Shown: piece after piece, positions 1-6,636 of the stretch
How positions within the stretch are numbered: position 1 is the first letter of the stretch
Layout of the letters: every line of letters starts with the position of its first letter
DNA from: a virus
Reading direction: 5' to 3' (one strand)
DNA: 52,859 nt
IMG/VR virus record: IMGVR_UViG_3300011114_000478
Coordinates: 1-52,859 of that record
The notes under the pieces: model-generated
Database searches by the model: none
What the model saw: only the letters and a program-made list of their open reading frames with translations
Told to the model about the DNA's origin: nothing
Program-made: the position numbers and the translations under genes

Positions 1-1
1 T

Positions 2-91
2 TTACCTGAGCGAGTTTTTATTTTTCACAACGAAGGTAAACAAACTGAAATTATAGATAGCAAAGGATTGTTAAGTGGAATTATTGAATAG
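2..91 (+). CDS. 3-prime end of an unidentified upstream gene (partial)
   Basis: An open frame enters from the left edge and runs 29 codons to a TAG at 89-91. It ends with residues GLLSGIIE. It overlaps the helicase start by 17 bases, which fits the tight packing of this gene block. Too little is present to name a function. A replication role is only a guess from the neighbouring helicase. Confidence 0.55.
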   Translation, partial: LPERVFIFHNEGKQTEIIDSKGLLSGIIE

Positions 92-1022
92 CGAGCAAAT
101 AGATTTCGAGCAGTATTTGAAACTCACTGAAGCTCACATGAAGGTAAAAGATGCGAGTGTGTTTATCGATGAGCTTAAAGAAGATTTAGCTAACCCTGTT
201 GTTGTAAAGAAGATTGGCATGCCGTGGTCAAAAACCATCAATGAGTTTGACTTTAGAAGCGGTGAGGTTACTTTGTATGCAGGAACTAACGGAAGTGGTA
301 AAAGTTTAATTACAGGTCAAATTGCATTAGGTTTAATTAAGCAGGATCAAAAGGTTTGTATTATGTCTTTTGAGATGAAACCAAAAAGAACTATCTTGCG
401 CATGACTAGACAGTTTAGTGGCACTGACTTAGATAATCCTTTTTTAAAAAATAAGTTAGAAGTAAATAACCAATATCTTGAAAGATTAAAAAAGTTTTCT
501 ACAGGAAAGCTATGGTTATACGATCAACAAGGAACAACAAACTCAAGTCAAGTCATATCTGTTGCAAGATATTGTGCGGTTGAATTAGGCATCACACATA
601 TTTTTGTTGATTCGCTTATGAAATGCGTTGCAGGGGAAGATGATTACAATTCACAAAAAGCTTTTGTGGATGAGCTGACAGCTTTGGCTCGCGATCACAA
701 TGTACACATACATTTAATTCATCATATTAGAAAATTAGTAAGCGAAGAGGTTAAGCCGAACAAAAATGACATCAAGGGCACGGGTGCAATTGCAGATCAA
801 GTAGACAATGTTTTGCTTATGTTTAGAAACAAAGCTAAAGAGCGTAAGATTCGAAATAATGAAACAGTTGAGAATACACCTGATGCAATGTTGATGTGTG
901 AGAAGCAACGTAACGGTGAAGTAGAAGATTGGTATAACTTGTATTATCACAAAGACAGCCAACAATTTATTGAAGATGAAAATGGCGTGCCCATGGCATT
1001 TGATACAGCAGGTGCGTTTTGA
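75..1022 (+). CDS. DnaB/T7 gp4-type replicative helicase, RecA-like ATPase domain
   Basis: This is probably the phage replicative helicase, which unwinds DNA at the fork using ATP. The 315-residue protein shows a Walker A motif GTNGSGKS near residues 70-77, a Walker B-like strand HIFVDS near 175-180, an HLIHH segment and the KGTGAIADQVDNVLLM motif. These match the C-terminal RecA fold of DnaB and T7 gp4. No primase or zinc-binding domain is fused, so the protein is shorter than full DnaB. A GTG start at 75 is chosen because AAGGA lies 7 bases upstream (63-67) and an in-frame TAA sits directly before it. A KaiC or RadA-like ATPase is a less likely alternative. Confidence 0.85.
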   Translation: MELLNSEQIDFEQYLKLTEAHMKVKDASVFIDELKEDLANPVVVKKIGMPWSKTINEFDFRSGEVTLYAGTNGSGKSLITGQIALGLIKQDQKVCIMSFEMKPKRTILRMTRQFSGTDLDNPFLKNKLEVNNQYLERLKKFSTGKLWLYDQQGTTNSSQVISVARYCAVELGITHIFVDSLMKCVAGEDDYNSQKAFVDELTALARDHNVHIHLIHHIRKLVSEEVKPNKNDIKGTGAIADQVDNVLLMFRNKAKERKIRNNETVENTPDAMLMCEKQRNGEVEDWYNLYYHKDSQQFIEDENGVPMAFDTAGAF

Positions 1023-1279
1023 AAGAATATAACTTTGTAGTTGTGGAAGGCGTAAACAGAGGCAACGAAAGTAAAGAATTTCTTTATCAGTGTTTGGTTC
1101 GAGATGTGATTAAAAAAAGAATCGCTGATAGAGACAAAGCTTTTGAGTTCTTAGCTCGATGGGAAATACATCATAAGGATTCAAAATTAAGGGAAGATGT
1201 ACTTTATCAATGGCAAAGAGGTAACCGAGGGAAGGAGGATGAATGGTATGACCGAGATGATAAACAAACAATTGCTTGA
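1019..1279 (+). CDS. Hypothetical small early protein (TTG start)
   Basis: An 86-residue charged protein that I do not recognise. Its TTG start overlaps the helicase stop by four bases (TTGA), a coupling like the ATGA overlaps elsewhere here. An AGGTG stretch upstream could serve as a weak ribosome site. The C-terminus is rich in Trp, Asp and Arg and overlaps the next gene by 32 bases. The uncommon start lowers confidence in the exact 5-prime end. Confidence 0.6.
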   Translation: MKEYNFVVVEGVNRGNESKEFLYQCLVRDVIKKRIADRDKAFEFLARWEIHHKDSKLREDVLYQWQRGNRGKEDEWYDRDDKQTIA

Positions 1280-1529
1280 TGCACTAGAGGCAATGTGTGA
1301 GTTATACGTTCCTGAAGACGAAAGTCTTGAGAACGACGCAGTAGCAGGATACGCGATGAATATTTTAGAAACAGCTAAAAAGATTGAAGCTGAGTATAAA
1401 AACAAACCGCTACCTGAAGACGATGTATGGATGTTGGCACAGGATATTAATCCTCATGACCCAATGTATCCAATACATTTTGCAAGAGCAGTTGAACGTA
1501 AACACGGCATAGGAGCTGATAATGGCTGA
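1248..1529 (+). CDS. Hypothetical acidic protein
   Basis: A 93-residue protein of unknown function. The start at 1248 is preferred because a strong GGAGG at 1234-1238 sits 9 bases upstream. The ATG at 1239 touches that site and is too close. The sequence is helical and acidic, with an early stretch MINKQLLDALEAM and a C-terminal DPMYPIHFARAVERKHG. It sits in the rightward early block between the helicase and RusA. Confidence 0.7.
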   Translation: MTEMINKQLLDALEAMCELYVPEDESLENDAVAGYAMNILETAKKIEAEYKNKPLPEDDVWMLAQDINPHDPMYPIHFARAVERKHGIGADNG

Positions 1530-1782
1530 AGAAGAAAAGAAAGAACCCAAGCTTGTCTTTGATGAGAACACTAAAACATTTTCGTTTGAAAAAGATACGA
1601 TCACTGTTGAAGAACACAATCAAGAGATGCTTAAAACAATGGAAGAGTTTGCTGAGGTGCTAGAGCTTTCTATTTTAAGAGAGCGTGATGCATGCGCTAA
1701 GGTTGCACTCGAACTTAAAAGCGAAGAGATTGCTAAAGCGATTCGTGAGCGCGTACCTGCACAAAGTACGGCGGTGCATTGA
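1522..1782 (+). CDS. Hypothetical charged helical protein
   Basis: An 86-residue protein, not recognised. It opens with a lysine/glutamate-rich run (AEEEKKEPKL) and continues as a probable helix with EEFAEVLELSILRERDACAKVALELKSE positions regularly spaced for a coiled coil. It overlaps the preceding gene by 8 bases, and its stop overlaps the rusA start (TGATG), so translation is probably coupled to the resolvase. Confidence 0.7.
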   Translation: MAEEEKKEPKLVFDENTKTFSFEKDTITVEEHNQEMLKTMEEFAEVLELSILRERDACAKVALELKSEEIAKAIRERVPAQSTAVH

Positions 1783-2126
1783 TGGAATTAATTCTGCCAT
1801 TCCCGCCGTCAGTTAATACTTATTGGAGAAATTTTCAAGGGCGCATGCTCATATCTAAAAAAGGAAGGGAGTATAGAAAAGCCGTGGCAGACGAAATTAT
1901 TTTACAAAAAGGCAATAAGCATTTAAAAGGCAAAATCAAAATGACCATAGAAGCGTGGAGACCTGACAATCGAAAGCGTGACTTGGATAATTTATTAAAA
2001 GCTCCACTCGATGCATTAACGCATGCGGGTGTGTATGAAGACGACCAATTGATTGTCGATTTAAGAATTTTTTGGGCAGAGGATCAAGCGGGTAAATTAA
2101 AAGTGAAAATTGAGGAGATAGAGTAA
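1782..2126 (+). CDS. rusA: RusA-type Holliday junction resolvase
   Basis: RusA proteins are dimeric endonucleases that cut four-way DNA junctions made by recombination and replication, and phages use them to debranch DNA before packaging. This 114-residue protein has the family layout: an N-terminal LPFPPSVNTYWR block and the catalytic KRDLDNLLKAPLDAL region with clustered aspartates, followed by GVYEDDQLIVDL. The length is normal for the family. ATG 1782 is chosen over an in-frame TTG three bases earlier because it forms a TGATG overlap with the upstream stop. Confidence 0.92.
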   Translation: MELILPFPPSVNTYWRNFQGRMLISKKGREYRKAVADEIILQKGNKHLKGKIKMTIEAWRPDNRKRDLDNLLKAPLDALTHAGVYEDDQLIVDLRIFWAEDQAGKLKVKIEEIE

Positions 2127-2455
2127 TGGAAATTAGAGATCCACACAAAGCGGTTGATTACATTTTAAAGAACGCTAAAGCACACGCTAAAGCAAAAGCT
2201 GAAAGAAATTATTTGGAAGAGTATCGCAAATCTTTAAAAGCAATGTTAATGAAACAATGTTTAGAAACAGCTATTGGCGCACAAGAAAGAGAGGCTTATG
2301 CGCATCCTGAATACAGAGCACTACTTGACGGTATTAAAGTTGCAATGGAAGAGGAAGAGAAGCTTCGATGGGATTTAATTGCCGCGCAAGCAGCGATTGA
2401 TATTTGGAGAACCGAACAATCTAATTTAAGAGCTGAAGGAAAGATAACCATATAA
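2126..2455 (+). CDS. Conserved phage protein of unknown function, helical
   Basis: A 109-residue, almost entirely helical protein with an early DPHKAVDYILKNA motif, a KAERNYLEEYRKS segment and a central AQEREAYAHPEY block. This pattern is familiar from uncharacterised proteins beside rusA in other phages, which is recalled and not checked. It starts in a TAATG overlap with rusA, so it may be co-translated with the resolvase and work in the same recombination step. No catalytic motif is visible. Confidence 0.75.
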   Translation: MEIRDPHKAVDYILKNAKAHAKAKAERNYLEEYRKSLKAMLMKQCLETAIGAQEREAYAHPEYRALLDGIKVAMEEEEKLRWDLIAAQAAIDIWRTEQSNLRAEGKITI

Positions 2456-2667
2456 TGAATACACAAAAATTTTTAGACTTTTCTGAAAAGATTTTCTTTT
2501 TTATTTTAGTCATTCCAATTTATGTTGGATTGCTCGATGCGTTCTTTTTTGCAATCACAGGATATACCTACACAGGCGTTGATTGGACATGGCAACGCAT
2601 ACTTGCTGTGTTGATATTTTATTGCATTCGTTTAGCTCACATATCTTCTAAAAAGGAAAAAAAATGA
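2455..2667 (+). CDS. Small two-helix membrane protein
   Basis: A 70-residue protein with two hydrophobic segments, roughly residues 12-37 and 47-64, and a positively charged tail SSKKEKK. It should sit in the host inner membrane with the tail in the cytoplasm. It starts in a TAATG overlap with the upstream gene. Its role is unknown; its place among replication genes argues against a holin. Confidence 0.7.
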   Translation: MNTQKFLDFSEKIFFFILVIPIYVGLLDAFFFAITGYTYTGVDWTWQRILAVLIFYCIRLAHISSKKEKK

Positions 2668-2885
2668 TTCAAGAACCAATGAATGAAGTGTCGTTAAGAG
2701 AGTACTACACATCATACACACTCAAAAATAATGTAAACGTAGACTTTGAAAAATTTAAAAACCTTGTAAGACTTATTGAAAGTCATCACGGCATCGATGA
2801 TGACAACGAAGCGCAAGACGCGCTAGAGAATATAGAACATGAAATCATTGCGCGTGCTTGTCGCAATGGCGTCTGTGAAGATTAA
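2664..2885 (+). CDS. Hypothetical acidic protein
   Basis: A 73-residue protein starting in an ATGA overlap with the membrane-protein gene. It is acidic, with a GIDDDNEAQDALENIEHE stretch and two cysteines near the C-terminus (CRNGVCED). I recognise no family. Two nearby cysteines alone are not enough to infer metal binding. Confidence 0.65.
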   Translation: MIQEPMNEVSLREYYTSYTLKNNVNVDFEKFKNLVRLIESHHGIDDDNEAQDALENIEHEIIARACRNGVCED

Positions 2886-2899
2886 TTAAGGAGAAAATT

Positions 2900-3082
2900 A
2901 TGAGCGGTGCAAAACTAACATTAAAAGCAAATTTTGAAACAGGCGAAGGTGATATTGGAAATATTGATAAGTGGTCAGAGAATGAACCACTTTTAAAGGT
3001 TGACATACTTGGAGATTGGATTGCTTTACTTCAAATAGAATATGATATAGCTCACCAAGAAGCTTTTAGAAAAGAAAATTAA
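2900..3082 (+). CDS. Hypothetical small protein
   Basis: A 60-residue protein with a good ribosome site (AAGGAG about 8 bases before ATG 2900). The N-terminal half reads as beta strands (AKLTLKANFETGEGDIG), followed by a WSENEPLLKVDILGDWIALLQ helix. No family is recognised. Confidence 0.65.
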   Translation: MSGAKLTLKANFETGEGDIGNIDKWSENEPLLKVDILGDWIALLQIEYDIAHQEAFRKEN

Positions 3083-3084
3083 TC

Positions 3085-3243
3085 ATGGCAGAATTCGTAG
3101 CAGTATTTTTACTTTATACATTCAAAGCTGATTGGTATTGGTGGCTTGCATTCATTCTATTAATTGGTTTTGAAATTTGGGCTGAGTATCGAAAGATCAT
3201 GAGAACTTGGAAGCTTCACAAAACCGCAAAGCAACCTGAATGA
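3085..3243 (+). CDS. Small single-pass membrane protein
   Basis: A 52-codon gene starts at ATG 3085, two bases after the preceding stop. Residues 4-33 are strongly hydrophobic and aromatic (FVAVFLLYTF and WYWWLAFILLIGFEIW), followed by a basic tail (RKIMRTWKLHKTAK), so an N-out or hairpin membrane insertion with a cytoplasmic tail is likely. Its TGA overlaps the next ATG (ATGA), which supports it as a real gene despite its length. Function is unknown. Confidence 0.65.
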   Translation: MAEFVAVFLLYTFKADWYWWLAFILLIGFEIWAEYRKIMRTWKLHKTAKQPE

Positions 3244-3548
3244 CAAGTGATGAAAAGAAACACTTGGATCTTCTTAGTCAGCTTGGTTGCATTGTATGTG
3301 CAAGGCTTGGCTACGGAGCAACTCCTGCGGAAATACACCATCCAAGAATCAAAGCGCGTGGCATCGGGCTCAAGGCATCCCACTACGATGCAATTCCTCT
3401 TTGTGTCGAACACCACAGAGGACAAACAGGAGTGCACGGATTGGGAACCAAAGGGTTTGCTAAGCGCTACGGGTTTGACGAATCCGATTTACTCGAAACC
3501 ACTAAAATCCTTTTGGATCAACTAAAAAAAAATATAATAGGGGGTTGA
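3240..3548 (+). CDS. Ref-like HNH nuclease (phage P1 recombination enhancement family)
   Basis: The 102-residue protein has CIVC at residues 17-20, AEIHHPRI at about 30-37, an IPLCVEHHRG block and GVHGLGTKGFAKRYG. This Cys/His arrangement matches the RecA-dependent nuclease Ref of phage P1 and related HNH proteins that cut ssDNA or D-loops with RecA. Zinc-binding cysteines and the HNH histidines look intact. It is the last gene of this block, and its final codons overlap the -35 element of the next promoter. A generic HNH nuclease is the fallback call. Confidence 0.75.
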   Translation: MTSDEKKHLDLLSQLGCIVCARLGYGATPAEIHHPRIKARGIGLKASHYDAIPLCVEHHRGQTGVHGLGTKGFAKRYGFDESDLLETTKILLDQLKKNIIGG

Positions 3549-3573
3549 CAAGGGTTTAACTTTGTGTTATACT
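3545..3573 (+). promoter_or_regulatory. Sigma-70 promoter TTGACA-N17-TATACT
   Basis: TTGACA at 3545-3550 and TATACT at 3568-3573 are separated by 17 bases, near the sigma-70 consensus. It should start transcription near 3580 and drive the genes from 3621 onward, including the DNA methyltransferase. Because it is a host-type promoter it is probably active early in infection. Confidence 0.8.
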
Positions 3574-3579
3574 TGTATT

Positions 3580-3597
3580 TAGATCAATGTCGATCTA
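3580..3597 (+). promoter_or_regulatory. Inverted repeat at the predicted transcript start
   Basis: TAGATC (3580-3585), six-base spacer, GATCTA (3592-3597). The palindrome starts at the predicted +1, so it is either an operator or a hairpin at the 5-prime end of the mRNA. Comparable palindromes occur at the same place after the promoters at 6551 and 7811. Confidence 0.6.
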
Positions 3598-3620
3598 TAA
3601 AAGCGAAAGGAAAGCGAATC

Positions 3621-3875
3621 ATGGCAAGAGTATTAGTGAATCACCATCGCAATGTTGCGATTGAAGTAAGCCGTAAAGATAAATGGACAACTCTCATAAT
3701 GGGTTGGCTTCCACACAAACGTGTCAAGATGCTTAACAGTGAAGTCGATAAAGAATGGGAAGAGTTCCTTGGTTACGACGTTAAGAAAGTTGCAAAGCGT
3801 TTCATGAAACCCGTCAATGGTTGGGTTGAAGACTCAGCTATGGAGGATCTTAAATCAATTGTGAAGGGAGCGTAG
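3621..3875 (+). CDS. Hypothetical early protein
   Basis: An 84-residue basic protein of unknown function, the first gene after the promoter at 3545. The start at 3621 is chosen because the frame further upstream runs through the palindrome and promoter, and because a purine-rich AAAGGAAAG lies in front. It has a beta-like start (RVLVNHHRNVAIEVSR) and two tryptophan-containing segments. The leader contains AAAAGCGAAAGGA, repeated exactly before the gene at 7890. Confidence 0.65.
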   Translation: MARVLVNHHRNVAIEVSRKDKWTTLIMGWLPHKRVKMLNSEVDKEWEEFLGYDVKKVAKRFMKPVNGWVEDSAMEDLKSIVKGA

Positions 3876-3876
3876 C

Positions 3877-4011
3877 ATGACTCGATTAGAACTGATTGCA
3901 GAAATTTGCAAACGCATGGCGGACGATTTAAAAGAAGACAATGACCGCGCTGAAGAAAAAGAACAACAAAGAGAAGCGCAAAAGAAAATGGATGACGATG
4001 AGATTTATTGA
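3877..4011 (+). CDS. Small charged protein before the methyltransferase
   Basis: A 44-codon gene with GGGAG just upstream, lying between the 3875 stop and the methyltransferase start. The product is a short helix-forming protein rich in Glu, Asp, Lys and Arg. It overlaps the methyltransferase start by 14 bases. Translation coupling is plausible; function is unknown. Confidence 0.5.
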   Translation: MTRLELIAEICKRMADDLKEDNDRAEEKEQQREAQKKMDDDEIY

Positions 4012-5077
4012 ACTGTTCGCAGGTATTGGTGGCTTTCGCTTAGGGTTGGAACGCGCAGGTCACCAATGCGTTTGGTCTAACGAGATCGAAGATAAAGCGC
4101 GTCGCATATACAAACACAATTTTAAGGACACACCCGATGGAAGAGACGTTAGAGATATTGAACCCGAAGAGATCCCCGATGCAGACCTCCTTGTTGGAGG
4201 ATTCCCATGTGCAACTTTCTCCGTTGCAGGTCGCCGTACAGGTTTCTCTACAGACGATACAAGAGGAACTCTCTTCTTTGAAATCTGCCGAATTGCTAAA
4301 GCAAAACGAATACCATATCTTTTCCTTGAGAACGTCAAAGGATTGCTTAATCACGACCATGGAAGAACTTTTGGAGTCATCCTCGCTACGTTGGATGAAC
4401 TTGGGTATGACGTACAATGGGAATGTGTTAACAGCAAGAATTTCGGAGTCCCGCAGAATCGGGAACGAGTATTTATTGTCGCAAATCTTAGAGACAGAAC
4501 CCGACCAAAAGTATTTCCTATCGGAGAGTGCTATGCAACGGATGGTGGATCGTGCGCAGAAACACAAGGAGAAGGGGAACGGGTTTCAACAAACTATTTA
4601 CCAACGCTCGACGCACACTACTATAAAGGCGGTGGAACTCGGGCAGTCATCGACGAATCAGCAGGACATGTTCGAACAACTCAATGGAGACGAACACACT
4701 TCCGAGACATAAAAGGGAACTACACACCAACGTTGACAGCTAACATGGGTACGGGTGGTAACAATGTACCTTACGTTGAAGTGAAAGCTGTACTTACTCC
4801 ACAGCGCGAAGAGAAAAGACAAAATGGTCGACGCATCAAAGAACACAATGAGCCGTCATTTACAATCACAGCACAAGACAGGCACGGAGTCATCGTAGGA
4901 CAGAAGTTAAGAAAGCTTACACCACTCGAATGCGAACGCTTGCAGTCATTGCCTGATAATTGGACGAAGTGGTATGACGATGGATCGCTCGTATCTGATA
5001 ATCAGCGCTATGAGCGTTGCGGTAGAGCTGTGACGATTAATGTTATTCACGAAATAGGAAAGAGGTTACCACTATGA
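3998..5077 (+). CDS. DNA cytosine-C5 methyltransferase
   Basis: It transfers a methyl group from SAM to C5 of cytosine in a specific DNA site. The 359-residue protein shows the family motifs in order: FAGIGGFRLGLE (motif I, residues 7-18), GGFPCATFS with catalytic Cys71 (motif IV), ENV at 111-113 (motif VI), QNRERVF (motif VIII), a target-recognition region about 180-310, then LTPLECERLQSLPDNW and a C-terminal AVTINVI (motifs IX-X). All catalytic motifs look intact. Start 3998 is chosen because the family begins at this point; ATG 3992 is possible. No restriction enzyme is adjacent, so it is probably a solitary protective methylase working with ArdC. Confidence 0.93.
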   Translation: MRFIELFAGIGGFRLGLERAGHQCVWSNEIEDKARRIYKHNFKDTPDGRDVRDIEPEEIPDADLLVGGFPCATFSVAGRRTGFSTDDTRGTLFFEICRIAKAKRIPYLFLENVKGLLNHDHGRTFGVILATLDELGYDVQWECVNSKNFGVPQNRERVFIVANLRDRTRPKVFPIGECYATDGGSCAETQGEGERVSTNYLPTLDAHYYKGGGTRAVIDESAGHVRTTQWRRTHFRDIKGNYTPTLTANMGTGGNNVPYVEVKAVLTPQREEKRQNGRRIKEHNEPSFTITAQDRHGVIVGQKLRKLTPLECERLQSLPDNWTKWYDDGSLVSDNQRYERCGRAVTINVIHEIGKRLPL

Positions 5078-5715
5078 AGTCATGGAGTTTTGAATCAAGA
5101 GAAGTTGCAGACAAGTTTGATAAGCATGTAAGGGAACAGCTCCCATGGTATGACATGATTACAGACGCGGTTGTTTATATCGCGCGAAACTATTTGACTG
5201 AAGGTAATCGTATTGTTGACATCGGCGCATCGACAGGAAACCTATCACGCAAACTTTTACCACTTGCGAATGAGCGCAAAGGTAAAGTGTTAGCAATAGA
5301 AAAAAGTATGCCTATGATTTGCAAGATGGATGGCATGGAAGACGTAGGCGTGATCCATGGTGACGTGACTGAGATCGATATACCTGAAGCGCAAGTCTAC
5401 ATTTTATTTTTGACGATGATGTTTATACCCGTCGACAAAAGACAAAAGTTACTCGACACACTTCAAGACAAAGTGAAGGTGGGTGGATGTGTGATCATTG
5501 TTGATAAGATATGTGATCACAGTGGATACTTCTCAACGGTCATGAAGCGATTGACATGGCATTGGAAGATACAGCAAGGCGCGGAAGCTGAAGACATTAT
5601 CAATAAAGAGATGTCCCTTGCAGGCGTACAGATCCCGCTCGATAATTATTTTGTTGAGGATGCAAAACAATTTTTTAGGATGGGTGAGTTTGCAGGTTGG
5701 GTGATTGAATATTAA
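5074..5715 (+). CDS. SAM-dependent methyltransferase, CmoA-like
   Basis: A 213-residue class I methyltransferase with the SAM-binding motif IVDIGASTGNLSRKL near residues 46-60, an acidic loop KVLAIEKSMPM, and a later GGCVIIVDK strand. The overall look resembles CmoA, which modifies U34 of tRNA, starting with a PWYDMITDAV helix like that of CmoA. The substrate cannot be read from sequence. It starts in an ATGA overlap with the DNA methyltransferase, so the two are co-expressed. A small-molecule or protein methylase is an alternative. Confidence 0.75.
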   Translation: MKSWSFESREVADKFDKHVREQLPWYDMITDAVVYIARNYLTEGNRIVDIGASTGNLSRKLLPLANERKGKVLAIEKSMPMICKMDGMEDVGVIHGDVTEIDIPEAQVYILFLTMMFIPVDKRQKLLDTLQDKVKVGGCVIIVDKICDHSGYFSTVMKRLTWHWKIQQGAEAEDIINKEMSLAGVQIPLDNYFVEDAKQFFRMGEFAGWVIEY

Positions 5716-5727
5716 CTTGGAGGATTT

Positions 5728-5955
5728 ATGATTTTACTTACAGAAAAAGAAAGGCAACTTTTAAAAGAGTCAGCGAGCAACATAAGCATGCATGCATTTC
5801 AAAGGTTAGAACCTCATCAAAGGCGTGCGTATTGGGAAACGCTTGATCGAGCTATTCATTCGATTATGATGACGCATCCTGAAGCATTCAACTCAAAAGC
5901 TGTAGCTGACATGCATGAAAAAATGAAAAACAAACAAGCATACGCGAGGTATTAA
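5728..5955 (+). CDS. Hypothetical protein
   Basis: A 75-residue, mostly helical protein with a strong ribosome site (TTGGAGG at 5716-5722). It contains LEPHQRRAYWETLDRAIHSIMMTHPEAFNSKAV. No family is recognised. It lies one base before the following basic protein gene and probably shares its transcript. Confidence 0.65.
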   Translation: MILLTEKERQLLKESASNISMHAFQRLEPHQRRAYWETLDRAIHSIMMTHPEAFNSKAVADMHEKMKNKQAYARY

Positions 5956-6138
5956 ATGGCAACACCAACGGTACACAAAAGCAAACGACACGCTAACCCT
6001 ATGCAAACAAGGAACGGTAAGCCTAAGCTCAAAGCATTCGATTTAAAGAAGCTTTATGAGCTGTTAGAAAAGACTGAGAAAGGTAAGAAGCGCCACAAGA
6101 TAGCAAAAGAGATAGCAAGAAAAACTAGTACAGCTTAA
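5956..6138 (+). CDS. Small basic protein
   Basis: A 60-residue protein rich in Lys and Arg (HKSKRHANPMQTRNG, KKLYELLEKTEKGKKRHK). The charge suggests nucleic-acid binding, but no domain is recognised. It is the last gene before the pqqA control region, and no T-rich terminator follows it directly. Confidence 0.6.
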   Translation: MATPTVHKSKRHANPMQTRNGKPKLKAFDLKKLYELLEKTEKGKKRHKIAKEIARKTSTA

Positions 6139-6157
6139 TGGTTTTCTTGATGTTAAC

Positions 6158-6205
6158 GTGTACACAAAAGAGCAAAATGTAGACATATACACAATGACGT
6201 GTATA
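6158..6205 (+). promoter_or_regulatory. Palindrome pair (GTGTA/TACAC half-sites) upstream of pqqA
   Basis: A perfect 8-bp palindrome GTGTACAC lies at 6158-6165. A second inverted repeat, TATACAC (6186-6192), six-base spacer, GTGTATA (6199-6205), overlaps the pqqA -10 element. The shared TACAC/GTGTA half-site and the position over the promoter suggest an operator bound by a dimeric regulator. Confidence 0.55.
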
Positions 6206-6207
6206 CT
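6180..6207 (+). promoter_or_regulatory. Predicted pqqA promoter TAGACA-N16-TATACT
   Basis: TAGACA at 6180-6185 (one mismatch to the -35 consensus) and TATACT at 6202-6207 are separated by 16 bases. Transcription would start near 6214, giving a very short leader that still includes GGAG before ATG 6226. The -10 lies inside the TATACAC/GTGTATA palindrome. Confidence 0.65.
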
Positions 6208-6225
6208 TTTTAGGAGAATTTAAAC

Positions 6226-6297
6226 ATGTGGACAAAACCAACAGCAACAGAGATGCGCTTCGGCTTCGAGGTGACTATGTACGTTATGAACAAGTAA
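6226..6297 (+). CDS. pqqA: PqqA, pyrroloquinoline quinone precursor peptide
   Basis: PqqA is a ribosomally made peptide that host PqqD binds and PqqE crosslinks between a Glu and a Tyr; those two residues become PQQ, the cofactor of periplasmic methanol and glucose dehydrogenases. This 23-codon gene starts MWTKP and carries MRFGFEVTMY at residues 10-19, with Glu15 and Tyr19 at the canonical E-x3-Y spacing. Length, start and core match bacterial PqqA. It has AGGAG at 6212-6216, its own promoter and a terminator at 6344-6366. No pqqB, C, D or E is in the window, so host enzymes would be needed. Phage genes lie on both sides, so this is a phage-borne metabolic gene. Confidence 0.93.
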   Translation: MWTKPTATEMRFGFEVTMYVMNK

Positions 6298-6308
6298 GTT
6301 ACATTCGC

Positions 6309-6325
6309 AGGCTTATTTTTAGCCT
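6309..6325 (+). other. Small stem-loop in the pqqA 3-prime untranslated region
   Basis: AGGCT (6309-6313), seven-base loop, AGCCT (6321-6325), lying between the pqqA stop and its terminator. The stem is short and no T-run follows, so it could stabilise the mRNA 3-prime end or be incidental. Confidence 0.4.
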
Positions 6326-6343
6326 ATGTGATTGTGTTTAAAG

Positions 6344-6366
6344 GGGAGCTTCGGCTCCCTTTTTTT
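6344..6366 (+). terminator. Rho-independent terminator after pqqA
   Basis: GGGAGC (6344-6349), TTCG tetraloop, GCTCCC (6354-6359), then seven Ts. The 6-bp GC-rich stem with a stable UUCG loop and a T-run is a textbook intrinsic terminator. It ends the short pqqA transcript. Confidence 0.92.
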
Positions 6367-6382
6367 GTGTAATATACTACAC
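6367..6382 (+). promoter_or_regulatory. Third GTGTA/TACAC palindrome, directly after the terminator
   Basis: GTGTA (6367-6371), six-base spacer, TACAC (6378-6382). It uses the same half-site as the two palindromes before pqqA, in the opposite arrangement to the one at 6186-6205, so similar sites flank the pqqA unit on both sides. A TATACT string (6373 onward is ATATACT) inside it could be a -10, but no good -35 is seen. Confidence 0.45.
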
Positions 6383-6636
6383 AAAAAGTTGCACTACATG
6401 AAACCTTCCGAGCTGTCAATATATTACTTTTTTTGAATTAATTCCAAAAATAAAAGACTAATTTGTAAGATTAAGTGCTTGATTTACATACAAAAACAAG
6501 CTTTTTTGCCTGTCAGTAGCTGTAAAGTATAATTTACATGCAAAAAGGCCTTGACAAGCCTATATTGTTTAATCTAAAATTACATCACTATCAATTGATA
6601 GATAACTTAAACAACTAAAAACGAAAGCGAATTTAT
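6383..6636 (+). promoter_or_regulatory. Non-coding control region before the ArdC operon, with promoter at 6551 and palindrome at 6588
   Basis: No gene is visible here. TTGACA (6551-6556) and TAAAAT (6575-6580) form a promoter with an 18-base spacer. A perfect 14-bp palindrome CTATCAATTGATAG (6588-6601) starts at about +1. GTAAA-N6-TTTAC at 6522-6537 surrounds a TATAAT (6528-6533). TTTACATACAAAAA (6483-6496) is nearly repeated as TTTACATGCAAAAA at 6533-6546. The stretch from TATTGTTTAAT through ATTACA is shared with the promoter at 7811. Confidence 0.65.

Noticed and set aside
3564-3620. Longer start for the protein at 3621
   Set aside because: The extension would translate the -10 element and the +1 palindrome, so it would lie before or at the transcript start.
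4040-4567. A 175-codon leftward frame inside the C5 methyltransferase, and a 191-codon shifted frame at 4137-4712
   Set aside because: Both lie wholly inside a gene whose every catalytic motif is intact, and neither product shows a recognisable domain or a supporting ribosome site.
6226-6297. Possibility that pqqA is a fragment of host chromosome joined in by misassembly
   Set aside because: The gene is flanked on both sides, within a few hundred bases, by continuous phage early genes and has no other pqq or host genes; reads across 6140-6640 would confirm.
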